Positions 28,641 through 37,961 of a DNA stretch of 64,000 bases are shown one piece after another. Within the stretch, counting starts at the first letter, position 1, and every line of letters begins with the position of its first letter. The notes beneath the pieces were generated by a model. The model saw nothing but the letters and a program-made list of their open reading frames with translations, was not told the origin of the DNA and ran no database searches. A program made the translations under genes and the position numbers. The stretch is from Acetobacteraceae bacterium (lineage in GTDB: Bacteria; Pseudomonadota; Alphaproteobacteria; Acetobacterales; Acetobacteraceae), in contig JASHOA010000017.1 in assembly GCA_030041375.1 (NCBI GenBank), forward strand, positions 62,001 to 126,000, in the 5' to 3' direction.

Positions 28641-29534
28641 ATGCCCCGCCGGCTGCCCCCTCTCAATGCGCTCCCCGACTTCGAATCGGCGGCCCGGCAT
28701 CTCAGTTTCACCAAGGCGGCGGCCGAACTCAACGTCACTCATGGCGCGGTCAGCCGGCAGGTCAAATCGCTCGAGGATTATCTCGGGTTCAAGCTGTTCC
28801 GCCGCTTGAACCGCGCGCTCAGGCTCACCGACGAGGGCCAGACTTACGCACGCTCCGTGCGCACGCTTCTGGATTCGCTTGCCGAAGAGACACGCCGGCT
28901 CATGACGCCCAAACAGGCGAACGGGCTCACGGTCAGTACAACCTACTCGTTCACCAGCGGTTGGCTGGTGCCGCGCCTCGGGCGCTTCCGCGCGCTCCAT
29001 CCGAATATCGACGTCCGCCTCCAGGCCAATGACCGGGCCGTCGACTTCGCGCGCGACATGGTCGATCTCGCCATCCGCTACGGGCGCGGCCAGTATCCGG
29101 GCCTCGCCGCAACGCGGCTCCTCGGAGACGATTACGTGCCGGTGGCGAGCCCGGCGCTGCTGAAGGGAAAGCACCCGCTCAAGAAGCCGGCAGACCTCAG
29201 GCATCACGTCCTCCTCCACGACGAGGGAACGGAGGTGGACTGGCGAATGTGGCTGATGGCGGCTGGAGTCGAGGGGGTCGATGCCGCGCGCGGCCCGATC
29301 TTCAGCCACTCCCCCATGGTCATCCAGGCGGCCATGCGCGGCGAAGGCGTGGCACTCGGCCGCACCGCCCTCATCGAAGAAGAACTGGCGTCGAAGCAAC
29401 TGGTGCGACTGTTCGACCTCAAGCTCAAATCGGAAATGGCGTACTACATCGTCTATCCACCGCGTTCGCTCGAGCGGAGCGAGGTCCGTGCTTTCCGCGA
29501 TTGGCTCCTCGCCGAGGCCGCGACCATCCGCTGA
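28641..29534 (+). CDS. LysR-family transcriptional regulator (GcvA-like)
   Basis: 297 residues. The N-terminal HTH is RRLPPLNALPDFESAARHLS then KAAAELNVTHGAVSRQVKSL, typical of the GcvA subgroup, followed by an effector domain (RLGRFRALHPNIDVRLQAND). The neighbours are a DUF1127 gene (divergent) and a LysE exporter gene (convergent), neither an obvious target. Confidence 0.93.
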   Translation: MPRRLPPLNALPDFESAARHLSFTKAAAELNVTHGAVSRQVKSLEDYLGFKLFRRLNRALRLTDEGQTYARSVRTLLDSLAEETRRLMTPKQANGLTVSTTYSFTSGWLVPRLGRFRALHPNIDVRLQANDRAVDFARDMVDLAIRYGRGQYPGLAATRLLGDDYVPVASPALLKGKHPLKKPADLRHHVLLHDEGTEVDWRMWLMAAGVEGVDAARGPIFSHSPMVIQAAMRGEGVALGRTALIEEELASKQLVRLFDLKLKSEMAYYIVYPPRSLERSEVRAFRDWLLAEAATIR

Positions 29535-29552
29535 GCGCATTCGTCTGAACTG

Positions 29553-29598
29553 GCGAGACCCGTGTCGGGCTGACTGTGCAGCCCGACACGGGTCTCGC
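29553..29598. terminator. Perfect 20-bp hairpin after the LysR gene
   Basis: Arms 29553-29572 and 29579-29598 (gcgagacccgtgtcgggctg and complement), 6-base loop, followed by gctttgtt. The remaining bases up to 29874 hold no credible gene. Confidence 0.9.
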
Positions 29599-29874
29599 GC
29601 TTTGTTCGAGCCCGCGATTCACGCCCTTCGACGATTCCGCCTCGGGCGATCGCGGGCTAGCCCGGATTTCTCAGGGTTCCCCGAAGCCCGGATCTCATTG
29701 TGCATTCTGTGAGCTGCATCAAGCATTTACGGTGCGTGTCACGTCACCGACCGCACGAGACGCAAAACAGGCTGTTTCCTTCTGACTTCGGATCGAATTC
29801 CTATAGCACGTTGATTTCAGGCTCAGATCCGGAATATCTGCCCGCAATCTCTACGGGCGTTTGAGAAATGGGGG

Positions 29875-30531
29875 CTAACGATGCTCCGTTGCCAGGCTGA
29901 GCCCGAGCCAGATCAGCACCGCGCCCGTCAATCCCTCCAGCGTGCCGCGAATACGATTCCGTTGCAGGATGTTCCCGAGCCGCGCGACCACCGCCGCATA
30001 GATCGCAAGCCAGGTGAACGTCATTGCGGAAAACAGCAGCCCCAGCACCAGCATCGTCCCGATCGCGCCGCCATGCGCCGGCACGAACTGCGGCAGGAGG
30101 CTCGGGAAGAAAGCCGCCATCTCCGGGTTGCCAAGATTGTTGAGCACGCCTTGACGGTACGCCCGAAGCGGCCCTGCAAGGTGCCGCCCCGTTCCCTTCG
30201 CCACCAACCCGCCCGCCGCGTGCACTCGGAACGCAGCCCCGATCGCCTGCGCGCCGAGGAAGATGAGATAGGCTGCGCCCAACAGCTTGACCGCGGTGAA
30301 CAATGGTGCGGAGGCGGCGAGCAGCCCCGCCAGCCCGACCGCCGTTGCCGACGCCCAGAGTGCCTGCCCCGTCACCACCCCCGCCGCCGTCAGCAACCCG
30401 CCCCGCCAACCGCCGAGCAGGGAATTCCGGATCGTGAGCGCAGTGTCCGGCCCGGGTGTTGCGATGATCAGTGCGGCAATGCCGAGGAACGCCGGCAGAT
30501 CGATGCCTGTCCAATCGACCAAGACCGCCAC
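29875..30531 (-). CDS. LysE/RhtB family amino-acid exporter
   Basis: 218 residues, about six helices. The N-terminal ALIIATPGPDTALTIRNSLL contains the PGPD motif of the family, followed by GVVTGQALWASATAVGLAGL and GNPEMAAFFPSLLPQFV. Inner-membrane efflux of an amino acid or small amine is predicted. Convergent with the LysR gene. Confidence 0.92.
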   Translation of the reverse strand: MAVLVDWTGIDLPAFLGIAALIIATPGPDTALTIRNSLLGGWRGGLLTAAGVVTGQALWASATAVGLAGLLAASAPLFTAVKLLGAAYLIFLGAQAIGAAFRVHAAGGLVAKGTGRHLAGPLRAYRQGVLNNLGNPEMAAFFPSLLPQFVPAHGGAIGTMLVLGLLFSAMTFTWLAIYAAVVARLGNILQRNRIRGTLEGLTGAVLIWLGLSLATEHR

Positions 30532-30660
30532 GCCCTGCCTGCTTCTCCGCAGAAAGGAGTGAGATTAGCGCGTGATGATCCCTGATCGTCACGCCCTCTG
30601 TTGGTCGCCTCGATCGATTTCCCGGCGTCTGGCCCGATTCCTCGCCAGGCCGACCCGGAA

Positions 30661-30885
30661 TCAGACCGAGAGATCGAGCAGCGAGCCGCGCGGCAGGATT
30701 TTTCCCCCCGCCGGCGGCGCCGACGGCAACTTCGGCAGTGTCGCCGACGGCGCGGCGGAGGCGCCTTTCCCCACGTCTCCGGCGCGCGCCGGAATGATCG
30801 GCCGCGCCGCGCCGACCGACCCGGTCGGCACCGAGAAAGCGGCTAATGCGTTGGTGGCAATCATGCCGAGAATAATGCGGCGCAC
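30661..30885 (-). CDS. Possible small exported Pro/Ala-rich protein
   Basis: 74 residues from a GTG at 30885, or 67 from an ATG at 30864. The start RRIILGMIATNALAAFSVPT looks like a signal peptide; the rest is Pro/Gly-rich and ends ILPRGSLLDLSV. Codon third positions are GC-rich as in real genes here. No motif recognised, and a competing plus-strand frame covers the same bases. Confidence 0.4.
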   Translation of the reverse strand: MRRIILGMIATNALAAFSVPTGSVGAARPIIPARAGDVGKGASAAPSATLPKLPSAPPAGGKILPRGSLLDLSV

Positions 30886-30921
30886 TTGATGAACGATCCG
30901 TCAATGCTGCGGTCGTCCACA

Positions 30922-30941
30922 AAGTTATATTCGGTTAACTT
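30922..30941. promoter_or_regulatory. AT-rich inverted repeat
   Basis: aagtta (30922-30927) and taactt (30936-30941) with an 8-base spacer, followed by TTT, in a short AT-rich patch between pgk and the small minus-strand frame. Could be a weak terminator or an operator. Confidence 0.35.
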
Positions 30942-30967
30942 TTTGCGCCACTACCCCACGGTTGCAA

Positions 30968-32170
30968 TCACGGCTTCAACTCCTGCAGAACCTCAATCCC
31001 CGGTAGAACTCTCCCTTCCAGCCACTCCAGGAACGCCCCACCCGCCGTCGAGACGTAGCTCAGCCGCCCGGCAACACTTGCCACGGTCAGCGCCGCCACC
31101 GTGTCGCCCCCGCCGGCAACCGAGCAGAGGCCCCTCCCGGTCGCCGCTGCCACGGCGCGGGCAATCGCAACCGTTCCGGCCGCGAAGGGCGGCGTCTCGA
31201 ACGCGCCGAGCGGCCCGTTCCAGACCAGCGTCCTGAGTTCGCAGAGCCTCCGCTCGAAGGCGCCGACCGTCTCCGGCCCGAGATCCAGGATCATCATCTC
31301 CGCCGGCACGGCTTGGATCGGAACCACGCGCGTATCCACGCCGGCTCGGAGCTCGGCGGCCACCACCGCGTCGAGCGGCAGCAGCACCTCGCATTCCTTC
31401 GCTTTCGCTTCGGCAAGAATCGCTCTCGCCTCCGCGTGTCGCTGCGCCTCCTCGACCGAGCGGCCGACCGCGATCCCTTCGGCAGCCAGGAAGGTGTTCG
31501 CCATCGCGCCCCCGATCAGCAGGAAGTCGACCTTGCTCATCAGGTTGCCGAGAAGCTTGAGCTTGGTCGAAACCTTGACCCCGCCGACGATCGCCCCCAG
31601 CGGGTGCCTGGGATGGCCGAGCGCGGCGTCGAGCGCGGCAAGCTCCGCCTGCATCAGCCGCCCGGCGTAAGCGGGCAGGAGGTGCGCCACCCCTTCCGTG
31701 CTCGCATGCGCCCGGTGGGCCGCAGAGAAAGCGTCGTTCACGTAAAGCTCGGCAAGCCTCGCCAGCGCCCTGGCGAAGCCCGGCTCGTTCGCTTCTTCGC
31801 CCGGGTGAAAGCGCGTGTTCTCGAGCAGCAGCACCTCGCCATCCACGAGCCGCCCCGCCGTGCGCAAGGTCTCCTCACCGATGCAGTCCGGCGTGAACCG
31901 GACCGGGCGGCCGAGAGCCGCCGCGAGCGCCGGAACCAGCGGTGCGAGCGACATCTCCGGCTTCCGCTTGCCCTCCGGCCGCCCGAAATGGCTGCAGACG
32001 ATCACCCGCGCGCCTTTCCCGGCCAGCTCGCTGAGCGTGGGAACAAGCCGCTCGATCCGCGTCGCATCGGCAACCCGCCCGTCCTTGAGCGGCACATTGA
32101 GATCCGCCCGCACCAGAACGCGCCGCCCCGCCACGTTCGCCGTGTCGAGGCTGCGCACCTGAGCGCTCAC
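30968..32170 (-). CDS. pgk: Phosphoglycerate kinase
   Basis: 400 residues; ATP-linked interconversion of 1,3-bisphosphoglycerate and 3-phosphoglycerate. RRVLVRADLNVPLKDGRVAD, SHFGRPEGKRKPEMSLAP, LLENTRFHPGEEANEPGF, GGVKVSTKLKLL and GGGDTVAALT mark the family. GTG at 32170 is the start since VRSLDTANVAGRRV is the normal N-terminus. It follows gap by 10 bases in the tkt-gap-pgk operon. Confidence 0.95.
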   Translation of the reverse strand: MSAQVRSLDTANVAGRRVLVRADLNVPLKDGRVADATRIERLVPTLSELAGKGARVIVCSHFGRPEGKRKPEMSLAPLVPALAAALGRPVRFTPDCIGEETLRTAGRLVDGEVLLLENTRFHPGEEANEPGFARALARLAELYVNDAFSAAHRAHASTEGVAHLLPAYAGRLMQAELAALDAALGHPRHPLGAIVGGVKVSTKLKLLGNLMSKVDFLLIGGAMANTFLAAEGIAVGRSVEEAQRHAEARAILAEAKAKECEVLLPLDAVVAAELRAGVDTRVVPIQAVPAEMMILDLGPETVGAFERRLCELRTLVWNGPLGAFETPPFAAGTVAIARAVAAATGRGLCSVAGGGDTVAALTVASVAGRLSYVSTAGGAFLEWLEGRVLPGIEVLQELKP

Positions 32171-32180
32171 GGCGGATGGT

Positions 32181-33194
32181 TCAAAGCCGGCCCAAGAGCG
32201 CGGCGGTATCCGCCATGCGGTTGGAGAACCCCCACTCGTTGTCGTACCAGCCCATGACGCGCGCCAGCGTTCCGTCCACCACCGCGGTTTGCGTCGCATC
32301 GATGCTGCATGAAGCCGCCACGTGATTGAAATCGATGCTGACGAGCTTTTCCGTGTTGTAGGCCATGATCCCCTTCATCGGTCCGGCTGCTGCCGTCTCC
32401 ATCGCGCCGTTGACTTCGGCAACCGTCACTGTTCGGGCCAATTCCGCATCGAGCGAAACGATCGAGACATTGGGTGTCGGCACGCGGATCGCCGTGCCCT
32501 CGAGCTTGCCCTTGAGTTCCGGCAGAACGAGCCCCACCGCCCGCGCTGCGCCGGTCGTCGTCGGGATCATCGAAACCGCCGCCGCTCGCGCCCGGTGCAA
32601 ATCCTTGTGCAGCGTGTCGACCGTCCGCTGGTCACCCGTATAGGCGTGGATCGTCACCATGTAGCCGCGCTTTATTCCGAACGCCTCGTGCAGCACCTTG
32701 GCCATCGGCGCGATGCAGTTCGTGGTGCAGGAGGCGTTCGACACGATCGTCATCGACGGCTTGAGCGCCTCATCGTTCACGCCGATGACGATCGTCGCGT
32801 CCGCCCCTTCCGCGGGGGCGGAGACCAGCACCTTCCGCGCTCCTGCCGAAAGGAGCGCCGCCGCCTGCTCGCGTTTCGTGAAAAGCCCGGTGCATTCCAG
32901 GGCGACATCCACGCCGCCGAACGGAACCTTGGTCGGATCGCGTTCCGCAGAAACCCGGATCGGCCCGTAATGACGATTGCCGTAGCGGATTTGCATCGCC
33001 TGGCCGTTGACGGAGACCTCGCCCGGAAACCGGCCATGCACGCTGTCGTAACGGAAGAGATGCGCATTCGCTTCGGTGCTGCCAAGATCGTTGATCGCCA
33101 CGGGCTCGACATCCTCGCGTCCGCTCTCGACGATGGCACGCAGAACCAGCCGCCCGATCCGCCCGAAGCCATTGATCCCGAGCCTGACGGCCAT
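32181..33194 (-). CDS. gap: Glyceraldehyde-3-phosphate dehydrogenase, type I
   Basis: 337 residues. NAD-binding start VRLGINGFGRIGRLVLRA, catalytic Cys in NASCTTNCIAPMAKVLHE, and WYDNEWGFSNRMADT at the C-terminus. It lies between tkt (15-base gap) and pgk (10-base gap), a glycolysis/pentose-phosphate operon arrangement usual in alphaproteobacteria. Confidence 0.96.
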   Translation of the reverse strand: MAVRLGINGFGRIGRLVLRAIVESGREDVEPVAINDLGSTEANAHLFRYDSVHGRFPGEVSVNGQAMQIRYGNRHYGPIRVSAERDPTKVPFGGVDVALECTGLFTKREQAAALLSAGARKVLVSAPAEGADATIVIGVNDEALKPSMTIVSNASCTTNCIAPMAKVLHEAFGIKRGYMVTIHAYTGDQRTVDTLHKDLHRARAAAVSMIPTTTGAARAVGLVLPELKGKLEGTAIRVPTPNVSIVSLDAELARTVTVAEVNGAMETAAAGPMKGIMAYNTEKLVSIDFNHVAASCSIDATQTAVVDGTLARVMGWYDNEWGFSNRMADTAALLGRL

Positions 33195-33209
33195 GCCGCG
33201 CCCCCTCCC

Positions 33210-35216
33210 TCAGCCTAGCCGTTCGCGCACTTCAGCCACTACGTGCTCCGCGGTGATGCCGAAATGCTTGAACAGCACCTCTGCCGGCGCCGAGGCGCCG
33301 AAGCCGCGCATCCCGATGAAGACGCCCTCCGGCCCGAGCCAGCGTTCCCAGCCGAACCCGCCCGCCGCTTCGATGCCAACCCGCAAACCCGGCCCCAGCA
33401 CGGCATCGCGGTACGCACTCGTCTCTGCGGCGAACAATTCCCAGCACGGGAGAGAAACAACCGCCGCCCCGATTCCGGCTTTCTCGAGCGTCTCCCGGGC
33501 GGCGACTGCGATCTGAACTTCCGATCCGCTCGCCATCAGCGTCGCCCGCCGCGGAAGGCTCGCCTCGACCAGCACATAGCCGCCGTGCGCCGAGCGGTTT
33601 TCCCCAACTTCCGTCCGCAGGCCAGGCAACCCCTGGCGGGTCAGCACCAGCGCGCTCGGCCCGGAAGTGCGCGTGAGTGCCAGCTCCCAGCACTCCGCCG
33701 TCTCCACCGCGTCCGCCGGCCTGAACACGAACAGGTTCGGCATCGCCCTGAGGCTCGCCAGGTGCTCGATCGGCTGGTGGGTCGGCCCATCCTCTCCGAG
33801 CCCGATCGAATCATGCGTCAGCACGTGGATCACGCGTGCCCGCATGAGTGCTGCGATCCTGAGCGCCGGGCGCAGATAGTCGCTGAAGGTGAGGAACGTG
33901 CCGCCGTAGGGGATGATCCCGCCATGCCGCGCCATCCCGTTCATGGCCGCGGCCATGCCATGCTCGCGCACGCCGAAATGGATGTACCGCCCGCCGTAGT
34001 TCGCTGCCGTGACCGTCCCCATCCCGCCGACCTCGGTGAGGTTCGAGCCCGTCAGATCGGCCGACCCGCCGATCAGTTCCGGCACCGCCGGAACCACTTT
34101 CTCAAGCACCTTCTGGCTGGCCTGCCGCGTGGCGAGCTTCGGCCGCCCGGCCGCGAACTCCGCCTTCAGCGCCTCGAATACTGCCGGCAGGCCCTCCGGC
34201 AGCCTCGCTGCCATCACCCGTTCGAACTCGGCCCGGAGCGGATGATGCGCGAGTCTGCGCAGCCACGCTCTTCTCGCCGCCGCGCCGCGCGCTCCCACCC
34301 CGCGCCATTCCGCCGCGATCTCTTCCGGCACGCTGAACGGCGCAGCGCTCCATCCCAGGGCGGCTTTGGTGGCTGCCGCTTCCTCAGCGCCGAGAGGGCT
34401 GCCATGTGCTGCCGCGGTGCCCGCCTTGTGCGGCGCACCGAAGCCGATCACGGTCCGGCAGGCGATCAGAGTCGGCTTTCGCGATCGCCCGGCAGAGGAA
34501 AGCGCTGCGGCAACCGCCGCCGCATCAAGCCCATCCACCCGCTTCGCCGACCACCCCAGCGCCGCGAACCGCTTCAGAACATCGTCCGAATAGGCAAGCC
34601 GTGTCGGCCCGTCGATCGAGATCGCATTGTCGTCGTAGAGAACCGTCAACCGCTCAAGCCTGAGATGGCCGGCGAGTGCCGCCGCTTCGTGGCTGATGCC
34701 CTCCATCAGGTCGCCGTCCGAGGCGATCACGAAGGTGCGGTGATCGACCAGGCTCTTGCCGAATCGCGCCGCCAGCATTCGCTCGGCGAGCGCCATGCCG
34801 ACCGCAGCGCCGAGCCCCTGCCCGAGCGGCCCGGTTGTCGTCTCGATCGCCGGGTGAAGCTCCGTCTCCGGGTGTCCGGCCGCTGCCGAATCGAGCTGGC
34901 GGAAGCGCCGCAGCACCTCGGTCTCCATCCCGGCGAAGCCGGTCAGGTGCAAGAGCGCGTAGAGCAGCATCGAGCCGTGCCCCGCCGACAGCACGAACCG
35001 ATCACGGTCCGGCCAGCGCGCATCGGCCGCATCGAATTTCAGGAACCGCGTCCACAGCACGGTCGCCGCGTCGGCCATGCCGAGCGGCAACCCCGGGTGC
35101 CCGGACTTCGCCGCTTCGACGGCGTCGATCGCCAGCGCCCTCACGGCATTCGCAAGGCGCCGGTCGCGCCCCGGCGGATGCGCCGCTCTCTCTTTCTCTG
35201 CTGCCGCTGCCACCAT
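33210..35216 (-). CDS. tkt: Transketolase
   Basis: 668 residues, thiamine-diphosphate enzyme of the pentose phosphate or Calvin cycle. DAVEAAKSGHPGLPLGMADA at the N-terminus, the ThDP motif ASDGDLMEGISHEAAALAGH with YDDNAISIDG, and THDSIGLGEDGPTHQPIEHL in the second domain. The ATG at 35216 has AAGGAG seven bases upstream. No RuBisCO or phosphoribulokinase gene is in the window. Confidence 0.96.
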   Translation of the reverse strand: MVAAAAEKERAAHPPGRDRRLANAVRALAIDAVEAAKSGHPGLPLGMADAATVLWTRFLKFDAADARWPDRDRFVLSAGHGSMLLYALLHLTGFAGMETEVLRRFRQLDSAAAGHPETELHPAIETTTGPLGQGLGAAVGMALAERMLAARFGKSLVDHRTFVIASDGDLMEGISHEAAALAGHLRLERLTVLYDDNAISIDGPTRLAYSDDVLKRFAALGWSAKRVDGLDAAAVAAALSSAGRSRKPTLIACRTVIGFGAPHKAGTAAAHGSPLGAEEAAATKAALGWSAAPFSVPEEIAAEWRGVGARGAAARRAWLRRLAHHPLRAEFERVMAARLPEGLPAVFEALKAEFAAGRPKLATRQASQKVLEKVVPAVPELIGGSADLTGSNLTEVGGMGTVTAANYGGRYIHFGVREHGMAAAMNGMARHGGIIPYGGTFLTFSDYLRPALRIAALMRARVIHVLTHDSIGLGEDGPTHQPIEHLASLRAMPNLFVFRPADAVETAECWELALTRTSGPSALVLTRQGLPGLRTEVGENRSAHGGYVLVEASLPRRATLMASGSEVQIAVAARETLEKAGIGAAVVSLPCWELFAAETSAYRDAVLGPGLRVGIEAAGGFGWERWLGPEGVFIGMRGFGASAPAEVLFKHFGITAEHVVAEVRERLG

Positions 35217-35284
35217 GTGCTCGCTCCTTGCCGCGCCTTTAACCGCGCACCCATCGGGCGGCAACCCCCAGAGCCGTAGCGCCG

Positions 35285-36202
35285 TCAGAGAGTGCCAGCG
35301 GGCTCGGTCTCGTGGAAGCGGCGATAGTCGAGCACCGTCAGCCCGTCGGGCCCGGTTCCCAGCATATCGGCAAACCGGCGATCCCAGAGAATTTCTTCGG
35401 GACCATACGAAGCCCGGGCGTGCACCGTTTGCGACACGCTCTCGTCGAGCCCGACCACCGTCGCCACCAGTTCCGCTCCGTCTTCCTCCAGGCTTTGCCG
35501 TGTCGCGCCGAACAGCGGGCTCGATTCGTCGATCACGTGCATCACGCTGAAGGTCAGCGCAAACACCGGCGTGCGCTGGCGCAGCAGCTTGAGATCATGG
35601 AAGCGCCGCATCCAGGCGCCCTCCGCGGAGCGCTCCCAGCGTAACAGCGAGAGATTGGCTTCAGCCTGGAGGATCTGGTTGTGCCGCTCGTTGGCCAGCC
35701 GGATCGTCAGAGTCGGCCGGCCGTTGTGGACGTTCACCACCGCGCTCCGGCTGAACAGAACCCGCGCCGTCGGACGCGAAAAGCGGGCGAACAGCAACCC
35801 GGAGGCAATCGCCAGGAGGCCGAGCCCCACCATCGTCTCGAGGGTGACCAGGAGGTTCACATAGAGGCTGGCCGGGGACATGCCGCCGTAACCGATCGTG
35901 GCAATCGTCTGCACACTGAAGAAGAACGCATCCGCGAGGCTGCCTGGATGCGCGCCGGCAATCCCGCGGAGATCCAGCGAGTAGAGACCGGCGAACACCA
36001 GGTTCACCGCCAGGTAAACGGCCAGGCCAGTCAGTGCGAAGCGCGGCCATGAGATCGTCAGTGCCCGGTGGTAGAGATCGCGCCCCCACCGCCGCGGCAG
36101 GCCGACGCGCACGACCCGGTCGCTCCGCCCCCTGCTGATCAGCCGCGAGTGGCGGAGCTGATCGGAGGGAGCTGACGCGAAACGAATCTCCGGCTTCTCC
36201 AT
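35285..36202 (-). CDS. Inward-rectifier potassium channel (KirBac type)
   Basis: 305 residues. Slide helix and M1 (PRFALTGLAVYLAVNLVFAG), selectivity filter TIATIGYGG, M2 (VTLETMVGLGLLAIASGLLF then ARFSRPTARVLFS), and a cytoplasmic immunoglobulin-like domain (RPTLTIRLANERHNQILQAE). GAGG six bases before the ATG. Lies upstream of tkt on the same strand with a 68-base gap. Confidence 0.94.
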   Translation of the reverse strand: MEKPEIRFASAPSDQLRHSRLISRGRSDRVVRVGLPRRWGRDLYHRALTISWPRFALTGLAVYLAVNLVFAGLYSLDLRGIAGAHPGSLADAFFFSVQTIATIGYGGMSPASLYVNLLVTLETMVGLGLLAIASGLLFARFSRPTARVLFSRSAVVNVHNGRPTLTIRLANERHNQILQAEANLSLLRWERSAEGAWMRRFHDLKLLRQRTPVFALTFSVMHVIDESSPLFGATRQSLEEDGAELVATVVGLDESVSQTVHARASYGPEEILWDRRFADMLGTGPDGLTVLDYRRFHETEPAGTL

Positions 36203-36273
36203 GCCGCCTCATGTGCGCCCTGGGCCGGCCGGACTCAATCCGGAACGACCAGGGCAGGACACGGGCGGTGCGG

Positions 36274-36501
36274 CTACTTCCGCCAAGCCTCGAGCTCAGC
36301 CTCGATATCTTCGTCCTTCAGGCCGCTTGGCCGGGCCTCTCGTTTGGCATCCCCGATCGCCGCTGCGAGAACGCCGCGTATACGCTCCCCCTTCAGCAGC
36401 CCACTCAAGTAGCGGCCTGCGACTTCTCGCCTGGCAGGGCTGTTGAGTAGTTTGGCGGCCTCGGCGTCGAGCGGGAGTGTGACTTCGGTCGTGGTGTTCA
36501 T
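36274..36501 (-). CDS. Antitoxin-like small protein, no adjacent toxin
   Basis: 75 residues: MNTTTEVTLPLDAEAAKLLN, then YLSGLLKGERIRGVLAAAIG and GLKDEDIEAELEAWRK. The ending and layout resemble antitoxins that precede PIN-type toxins. GAGGGG lies upstream of the ATG at 36501. The 71 bases to the next gene contain no toxin start, so it is an orphan or a remnant. The antitoxin call is an inference from overall appearance. Confidence 0.6.
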   Translation of the reverse strand: MNTTTEVTLPLDAEAAKLLNSPARREVAGRYLSGLLKGERIRGVLAAAIGDAKREARPSGLKDEDIEAELEAWRK

Positions 36502-36699
36502 GCAGCTTTCCCCTCGCGCAACGTAGCGCGCCGAGTGAGGCCGCGCGTTGCGACTGGGCTCAGCAGTCCCGTATGTACTCAATCCGGCAGGTGGTTTCCT
36601 GTGGCACCAGTCTACCCCAAATCGCAATAACCTCCCAGGAAGGCTATAGAATACTTACGAAGCTCGGCTTCAATGTCGATACGGACGAAAAGGCGTAAC

Positions 36700-36726
36700 G
36701 GACCTGGAGGGTCTTACCTCAGGTCC
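36700..36726 (-). terminator. Terminator of the CoA-transferase operon
   Basis: ggacctg (36700-36706) pairs with caggtcc (36720-36726), with further AGG/CCT pairing inside. On the minus strand it follows the CaiB-family stop and is followed by GCCTTTTCG. Confidence 0.6.
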
Positions 36727-37961
36727 TACTTCCGCCGCGCCGCCGGCAACGCTCCCTGTTCACGTAACGCCGCAAGCTCGGCCTCTTTTAACCCGTGCTC
36801 GGCCAGCACCTCCGTCGTGTGCTCGCCGAACCCCGGCGGCGGCCGGCGCGTTCCGCCCGGTGTGCGGGAAAGCTTGATCGGCGTGCCGAGCCCCCGGTAG
36901 GCGCCGAGCGCCGTCACCATCCCGCGCTCCGCCGTCTGCGGTGCCGCTGTCGCCTCGTCCACCCCCAGCACCGGGCCGACCGGCAGTCCGGCCCGGATCA
37001 GCCGCTCGGACAGCGCATACCCGTCCTGTTCTGCGAACGCCGCCGCCAGCGCGGCCGAAAGCGCCGCCCGGTTCTGAACCCGCGCCGCATTGCCCTGGAA
37101 ACGCGCATCGGCGGCAAGCTCCGGCCGGCCGATCTCGCGGGTCAGTCTCGAGAATTGCCCGTCATTGCCGATGCCGACGAAAATCTCGCAGGTGCGCGTC
37201 GGGAACTTGTCGTACGGCGCGATATTCGGATGCGCATTGCCGAGCGGGGCCGGCCTTCGCCCGCTCAGGAAGAAGTTGGCCGCCTGCGGATGCAAGAGCG
37301 CCATGCCGCAATCATAGAGCGTCATGTCGAGAAATTGCCCACGCCCCGATTGCGCGCGCTCGAAAAGCGCCATCAGGATGCCGACCGCCGAAAAGAGCCC
37401 CGTCGCCAGATCGACTATTGGCGTGCCGAGCCGGAGCGGCCCCGTCGTCGGATCGCCGTTCACGCTCATCAGCCCGGTCATCGCCTGCAATATCGCGTCG
37501 TAACCAGGCATCCCGCCAAGCGGCCCCGTGGCCCCGAAGCCCGAGATGCGGCAATGCACCAGGCGCGGAAAGCGCGGCGCAAGATCGGCCTCGTAGCCGA
37601 GCCCCCAGCGTTCCATCGCCCCCGGCTTGAAATTCTCGATCAGCACGTCCGCACCTTCGAGCAGCGCCAGCAGCACCGCCCGGCCTTCCGGCTTGCCGAG
37701 ATCGAGCGCGACCGAGCGCTTGTTGCGGTTGACGCCGATGAAATAGCTCGCCGTGCGCTCGCCCCCGTCCTCTCTGAACGGGGGACCCCAGTCGCGCGTC
37801 TCATCGCCCTGCGGCGGTTCGAGCTTGATCACGTCGGCGCCGTGATCGGCCAGGATCATGGTGCAGAACGGCCCGCCCAGCACGCGCGAAAGGTCGATCA
37901 CCTTGAGGCCGGCAAGCGCGCCGGCGGAGGCCGCCACACCGGCCGCGGCGGTTCCCTCCAT
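36726..37961 (-). CDS. CaiB/BaiF family CoA-transferase (class III)
   Basis: 411 residues. LKVIDLSRVLGGPFCTMILA with ADHGADVIKLEPPQGDETRD, NRNKRSVALDLGKPEGRAVL, and MPGYDAILQAMTGLMSVNGD (containing the likely catalytic Asp) are classic. The start overlaps the stop of the preceding CoA-transferase beta gene (ATGA), so it belongs to that operon. The acid substrate is unknown; family members move CoA between organic acids. Confidence 0.94.
   Translation of the reverse strand: MEGTAAAGVAASAGALAGLKVIDLSRVLGGPFCTMILADHGADVIKLEPPQGDETRDWGPPFREDGGERTASYFIGVNRNKRSVALDLGKPEGRAVLLALLEGADVLIENFKPGAMERWGLGYEADLAPRFPRLVHCRISGFGATGPLGGMPGYDAILQAMTGLMSVNGDPTTGPLRLGTPIVDLATGLFSAVGILMALFERAQSGRGQFLDMTLYDCGMALLHPQAANFFLSGRRPAPLGNAHPNIAPYDKFPTRTCEIFVGIGNDGQFSRLTREIGRPELAADARFQGNAARVQNRAALSAALAAAFAEQDGYALSERLIRAGLPVGPVLGVDEATAAPQTAERGMVTALGAYRGLGTPIKLSRTPGGTRRPPPGFGEHTTEVLAEHGLKEAELAALREQGALPAARRK

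Noticed and set aside
30572-30889. Plus-strand 105-codon frame over the small Pro/Ala-rich gene
   Set aside because: No signal peptide or motif; the minus-strand alternative has a plausible signal sequence and C-terminus.
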